Made by a program: the position numbers and the translations under genes
Shown: positions 59,308 to 64,000 of the stretch, one piece after another
How the letters are laid out: each line of letters starts with the position of its first letter
Numbering within the stretch: the stretch's first letter is position 1
Assembly (NCBI GenBank): GCA_964017185.1
Contig: OZ024882.1
Coordinates: forward strand, 41,141,988-41,205,987
Source: Rugalucina vietnamica
Taxonomy: Eukaryota > Mollusca > Bivalvia > Lucinida > Lucinidae
Length of the DNA: 64,000 nt
Direction: 5' to 3'
The notes under the pieces: generated by a model
The model's input: the letters and a program-made list of their open reading frames with translations, nothing else
What the model was told of the DNA's origin: nothing
The model's database searches: none

Positions 59308-59580
59308 TTTCTTTTTGATCCATTGAGATCAGCGAGGATATTCTGAGAAATCAGACATTTATTATCGGTTAAGATTCATTTTCTAACCAATGTTTATCAT
59401 ATTTGGTCCCATTTAGATAACACTAGTCTTTGTATCGACTACCCCGTTGAAAGTTGCAAAATTTCAGTAATTCTCGTTGGCTCCATGTTGCCAAATCTAA
59501 AGGATCACTGACGAGACTTTAATAGTCGAAACCGCGGTATGACCCATCCCCTTTCTCATTAATATGATCTCAGTTTTAAT
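59308..59580 (+). repeat. Fragment of the 24.6-27.9 kb foldback family
   Basis: gagatcagcgagg.tattctgag, ttttctaaccaa, tttgtatcgact..c.gttgaaa and gtcgaaaccg.ggta.g.cccatccc follow the same order as 25768-26030, at about 75-80 percent similarity by eye. Confidence 0.65.
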
Positions 59581-59869
59581 GTAAATTTCATATTAAGCTG
59601 CATCCACTGTGGCAACGTTTTCGAATAAGTTGTTGATGGCTGAAGGCGAAGTCAGAGGTAAGGATAGCAGTTATATTTATTACTTTAAAAGTTTTCTATA
59701 GTACTAGACCATAAACATGTTCTCTTTTTGTTCAGTTTTGTATAAAACAATTATAGGAAAACATAATAGAAATCATTTAGTGGTACGTGCACATGTAAGC
59801 TCCAATGGGCACTAACCAGTACTGTGGGGCTTTTAAAAGTACACAAATCTAGGGTCACTTCTTTTCGGA

Positions 59870-60147
59870 CATCAGGAAAACATGTCCGTGAAATGTATAC
59901 CCCCTTAAACCCCACTTTTATATAGTAAAACTGGGGTATGGAGGGGTATACCTATTTTTCTTATTTTTGCTCCAAAACATAGATTGTGGATACTCGTTAG
60001 AACCGCCTCGCCGAGGCGGTTCTAACGTGTACCCACAATTTATGTTTTGAGCAAAAATAAGAAAAGTATCAAACTTTTTCGGCTGAAAATTTTCAAGTTT
60101 AAAGCTAAAAAAATCTCTGTTTATTGCATGGGTAAGTTTTCATAATG
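59870..60147 (+). mobile_element. Hairpin MITE family 1, near-consensus copy
   Basis: About 278 bp: left end catcaggaaaacatgtccgt, palindrome cgttagaaccgcctcgccga/ggcggttctaacg, right end gcatgggtaagttttcataa. Confidence 0.9.
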
Positions 60148-60520
60148 GATGGCCAGTGCTCTACCACTGTGATGCCGGTCGTTTCACAATAATTATGATG
60201 TAACATTGTTTTCGAATATACAAAAATCCAGTGACGCTCTGGAGGGACCTTCGTTAATATGTGACGAGGCCTTATAACAGGAAAATAAATAATTGGCACA
60301 CCAAAATAAGTCATTAAAGTTTATTCTTCTTCAAACGAAAATGTAACTTTGAAATAATATTATGCACTTTATAGAAATATTTCAATTTTGCATTGATGTT
60401 CAATAGAAAGATATGCATAAACAAAGCCAGAATAAACATTGTAACAACAAATGCATTGAATGTTGCATAGCAGCCGATCTAATTACAACTACCGTAATAC
60501 TAAAACAAACTGTCCAAACT

Positions 60521-60770
60521 GCCCCGTGGCCGAGAGGTTAGGAGCGCTGTTTCTTAATCACTCGATCATCGCACCGCTGTGTCTGGTGTGGGTTCGAGCC
60601 CTGCTCTGGCCACATGTGAGACAAGCCAAGTTCTGCTTGCGGGTGTGTCAGGTGGTTTTTCTCGGGGTTCTCCCATTTTCGCCCCACCTACTGATTGGCC
60701 CGTCTCATATGAGCTGAAATAATCTCGAAAGGGACGTAAAACTGAATTTAAAAAACAAACAAACAAACAA
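60521..60770 (+). mobile_element. tRNA-derived SINE, copy 4
   Basis: Head ccccgtggccgagaggttag, B-box ggttcgagccc, body identical in order to the 9457 copy, tail aaactgaatttaaaaaac then (aaac)n. Confidence 0.88.
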
Positions 60771-61037
60771 CTTAGATGTTGAAAGTTCATTTGTTCTGAA
60801 TTTTCTCCCTCCAGCTTCTCAAGTGTAAAAATCACTTGTATGTGTTCTTATCCAATGTACTGTGTCCTGGTAAACTCCATATACCGCGGTAGAGATTTGC
60901 CAAGAAACAACGTAACTATCAACGCCAGCGTCCCGGCAAGGCCCCATTTCCTGACTATTATAATCCATTGTATGATAAACTCTCTTGACTTGTGTGGAGG
61001 CAACAGTTTCGAACGCTGACTTCGCTTTTACATCATC

Positions 61038-61066
61038 GACAAGTCAAGTCAAGTCAAGTCAAGTCA
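61038..61066. repeat. (AAGTC)n microsatellite
   Basis: Five to six tandem caagt/aagtc units. Confidence 0.9.
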
Positions 61067-61130
61067 AACGAATTCAGACGTTAACGTCGCACAAAGAGTA
61101 TCACCATCTGTGTGTGCTTCGGCCACTATT

Positions 61131-61367
61131 TGAGCCGCCCCATGGGAAAACCAACAATCTGCATAGGCGAAAACAAAGGCGCAGATCAGCTTCGCAGTAA
61201 CTGCGAAACTGATCAGCGCCTTTGTTTTCGCTACTCGGATAATACAATTCCACTTCTACTTAAATCCGAAACTTTAAGCTTCTAGCTCTTTTCTGTGCTT
61301 GTACAGGCTGGTTTATGACGGACCTGTTCAGAAACCACATTGTTGGTTTTCCCTCGAGGCGGCTCAG
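61131..61367 (-). mobile_element. Hairpin MITE family 2, near-consensus copy
   Basis: Ends gagccgccccatgggaaaac and gttttccctcgaggcggctc. Central gcgaaaacaaaggcgcagat..cagcttcgcagtaactgcgaaactg..gcgcctttgttttcgc. Confidence 0.9.
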
Positions 61368-61939
61368 CTGTCTTTCAATAGAGACCAACGTTAAACAACC
61401 ATCTTCTGAAGATTCGACCAAAGAAGTTTGGAATCTGCAAAAGAAAATAGAACATAAACGGAACATTGTACCCAAACCAGTAGTGGACATTCAAGTTTTT
61501 CTTTAAATCCCATAAATACTGCTGTACGTATGTGTAGGCCAGATGCAATGTAAGTTGCTTTTGCTGAATTAATTTTCTTTGTCTTTTCCTTTTTGTCAAA
61601 CTGTGTAAACAACTGAATGTCATTGACTGCACAGTTCAAATATTTGATTGTTTTTTCAAAGCCTTAAAAATTGTACTTAAAGAACTCGTCACACATAAGC
61701 GAAAATCTCTGGACGCAGACTTGCGTTTAATGGCGAAAAATAGTATTTGTTTGCTTGATTTATTGCTTTACGTCCCAGTCAACAGCTATGGTCATGTCGA
61801 CGATACGTTATCTGGTGCAAGTGACTTAAAGCAATGAATCAGTCGAACAAGAATTCCTTTTTGCAATAAAACGCAAGTCTACGTCGAGGGATTGTCACTT
61901 ATGTGTGGCGAGGCCTTAAACGTGCTAAAGAAAAATCAG

Positions 61940-63235
61940 GAATAATTCATACCGTAAACACATGGAGCAGTTTACATGCTTGAGAAGTGTCAACTCAATA
62001 AAAACCGAAAACATACGGAGCAGTGGTAAACGAGAACTCAGAGACTACCGAAAACATGTGTAGCAGGGGTAAATAAAAATAAATATATACCAAAAACATA
62101 CATAGAAAAAATTAGAGGCTATACATCTATGAGTAAAATACAACTACATATTTAAAACGTGCAGAAACATCTGAGGCTATGCATATTGAAAACAAGCGGA
62201 AATCAGTGTCTATACATACTGAAAACATGCGCAGTGGGGATTAAGAAAGATTCGAGGTTATACATACTGAAAACATGCATTGCAGGGGTTATAGAAAAAA
62301 ATAGAGGCTATGCATCATGACTGAAAACATACGTAGCAGGAGTAAAGAAACATCAGAAAATATGCATACTGAAAACATGCATAACAGGGGTATAGAAACA
62401 TTAGAGGCTATGCATACCGAAACATACGAAGCAGGAGTCAAGAAACATCGCAGAATACACATACCAAAAACATGCGTAAGTATGGGTTAAGAAAATTAGC
62501 TATACATACCGAAATCAGGCGTAGCAGGAATAAGAAACACCAGAGACTATACATACCGAAAACATGCGTAGCAGGGGTATTGAAACATCAAAGACTATAC
62601 ATGCAGTAAACATGCTCAGCATGGTTGAAGAAAAAACGAAAACATGCCTTGTAGGGTAAAGAAAAATCGGAGGCTATTCATACCGAAAACATGCCTTTCA
62701 TGTGTAAAGGAAAGTCGGAGACTATGCACACCGAAAACACGCCTTGCAGGTGAGACTTTACATACTGAAAGCATGCCTTGCATGTGTAAAGAAACATCAG
62801 AGACTATATATATACACCGAAAACACGCCTTGCATGTGTAAAGAAAAATCAGAGACTGTGCATACCGAAAACATGCCTTGCAGGTGTAAAGAAAAATCAG
62901 AGACTATGCATACACCGAAAACACGCCTTGCATGTGTAAAGAAAAATCAGAGACTTTGCATACCGAAACATGCCTTGCAGGTGTAAAGAAAAATCAGAGA
63001 CTTTGCATACCGAAACATGCCTTGCAGGTGTAAAGGTAAATCAGAGACTAAGCATACCGAAAATATGCCTTGCAGGTGTAAAGAAAAATCAGAGACTTTG
63101 CATACCGAAAACACGCCTTGCAGGTGTAAAGAAAAATGCTTTGCCTTGCAGGGGTAAAGAAAAAAATCAGAGGCTATATGAATACCAAAAACATGTGTGG
63201 AACAGATGTAAAAAAAACAACAACAACCAAAAACA
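61940..63235. repeat. 47-50-bp minisatellite downstream of the fucosyltransferase exon
   Basis: Units of the type accgaaaacatgccttgcag / gtgtaaagaaaaatcagaga / ctatgcat recur about 25 times. Left units are strongly diverged and those at 62.8-63.1 kb nearly uniform, with 47- and 50-bp length variants (for example starts at 62828, 62874, 62924, 62971). Open frames across it are by-products. Confidence 0.9.
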
Positions 63236-63265
63236 AAGGGGTGGGGATTCTGCTCTATTACCTAC

Positions 63266-64000
63266 CGTAAACATGCTACAGGTGTCCTGTGAAGCCCACG
63301 CCATAGGATCAGTTATAGTTTGTGCAGGCTGAGACTGGTCGTGAAGTTTATCACACAGTGCGCACCAATGACAACCGCAGTGACAATTCATCTTGTACTG
63401 TTTCGTCCAATCAAAATAGCTGTTATATAACGCTTCGTCTTTTGACACTTTTGTCATATAATCCGCAACTGACTTGATATCGTGAAAGTCAAAAATGTTG
63501 ATGTATGACTTTGGAAAGACTAGATTTGTTGGATCAGTTTTCCAGTTTACGACTGGTATAAGCTTTCTCATATGTGCCTCCCAATACTTTTCTGTTATAT
63601 AATCCTGGCAGTATGCATTTTCAAATGCTAGGTGGAATTTATAGTCCCGTATAGTCCTTTCACACCCCTCACCCCATTGGTGACACGATTTTGTGCCGCA
63701 GTAACCATAGATGTCTAATTCAATATATTTTTGTAGCTCATAAACATCTTTATATCTCTCAGCATCGTCATAGCAATCACTTATCGTTGCTATGGCAAAT
63801 TTAGTTTTGTTTGCCATGAAATTAACACGTTTTGGTGTTTCCGTAAGTGGTTCATAACCGTGATACGGACGGACGAACACGGTGGAATCCTGGCGATACG
63901 ACATAGTCCAGTTAAACGCATTTCTCCACACAGCCCCACCCATGTACCAGATCTGCCGCGTGGGTGGCTCTAGATTATATAAAACCCAAACCTGGTCTTG
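63266..64000 (-). CDS. GT10 alpha-1,3-fucosyltransferase, 3' part (gene runs off the right edge)
   Basis: The minus-strand frame is open from the window edge (64000) leftward. It contains hallmarks of the GT10 fucosyltransferase catalytic domain: WVLYNLEPPTR, FNWTMSYRQDSTV, then FENAYCQDYITEKYW (63589-63633), IPVVNW, FPKSYINIFDFHD, YNSYFDWTKQY and a C-terminal cysteine cluster CGCHWCALC. The family moves fucose from GDP-fucose to N-acetylglucosamine-type acceptors in the Golgi lumen. The N-terminal anchor is outside the window. A gtaggt donor after residue ..CSMFT (63266) probably ends the exon. Without splicing, the frame would run 33 more codons into minisatellite-like sequence to a stop at 63167. 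Confidence 0.85.

Noticed and set aside
63167-63265. C-terminal extension of the fucosyltransferase
   Set aside because: The last 33 codons run into repeat sequence; a gtaggt donor directly after the conserved part is a better explanation.

Overview
The window is intron-rich, AT-rich eukaryotic DNA, almost certainly from a marine invertebrate animal and most plausibly a bivalve mollusc. The signs are GT-AG introns, tRNA-derived SINEs, families of short hairpin transposons (MITEs), a repeat with AGCTCACCTGAG ends that I associate with bivalve genomes (from memory), and animal gene families (CD225/dispanin, GT10 fucosyltransferase). No prokaryotic operon, CRISPR array, rRNA or intact transposase/RT gene was seen.

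Layout. 1-12.2 kb: no convincing gene; a giant degenerate foldback (about 120-4770), a smaller foldback (4765-5260), two copies and a fragment of a CG/ACGTA-rich terminal-inverted-repeat element (5667-8025, 10085-10316), a SINE and homopolymer runs. 12.3-14.5 kb (+): last two exons of a D-2-hydroxyacid dehydrogenase paralogue whose three catalytic residues are all replaced. 20.8-24.1 kb (+): complete three-exon GRHPR-type glyoxylate/hydroxypyruvate reductase (318 aa) with intact catalytic residues. 24.6-27.9 kb: a 3.3-kb foldback element. 29.0-31.3 kb (-): three-exon, 506-aa nodulin-like MFS transporter. 33.5-40.0 kb (+): six-exon, 428-aa amidohydrolase of the bacterial-type 'deacetylase Atu3266/EF_0837' group. 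41.1-43.0 kb (-) and 50.5-56.1 kb (-): two related CD225/dispanin small membrane protein genes. 63.3-64.0 kb (-): 3' part of a GT10 alpha-1,3-fucosyltransferase running off the right edge.

The gene structures were rebuilt by hand from splice signals, phase and family similarity. Five of them close exactly in frame (957, 1521, 1287, 459 and, for the partial CD225 copy, phase-compatible exons). The two reductases, the carboxylate-type MFS carrier and the amidohydrolase lie side by side, which may be a loose metabolic neighbourhood or simply chance plus tandem duplication.

The most unusual signal is in the second CD225 gene: a 40-bp tandem array of 26 extra units (about 54.2-55.27 kb) lies directly downstream of exon 3, and each unit is a copy of the end of that exon plus its 5' splice site; 19 still carry a perfect GTAAGT. 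Other notable points are the active-site-dead reductase paralogue, a decayed duplicate of an amidohydrolase exon beside a repeat insertion, hairpin MITEs within about 10 bp of two splice donors of one gene, and a palindrome carrying five TGACGTCA octamers between two convergent genes.
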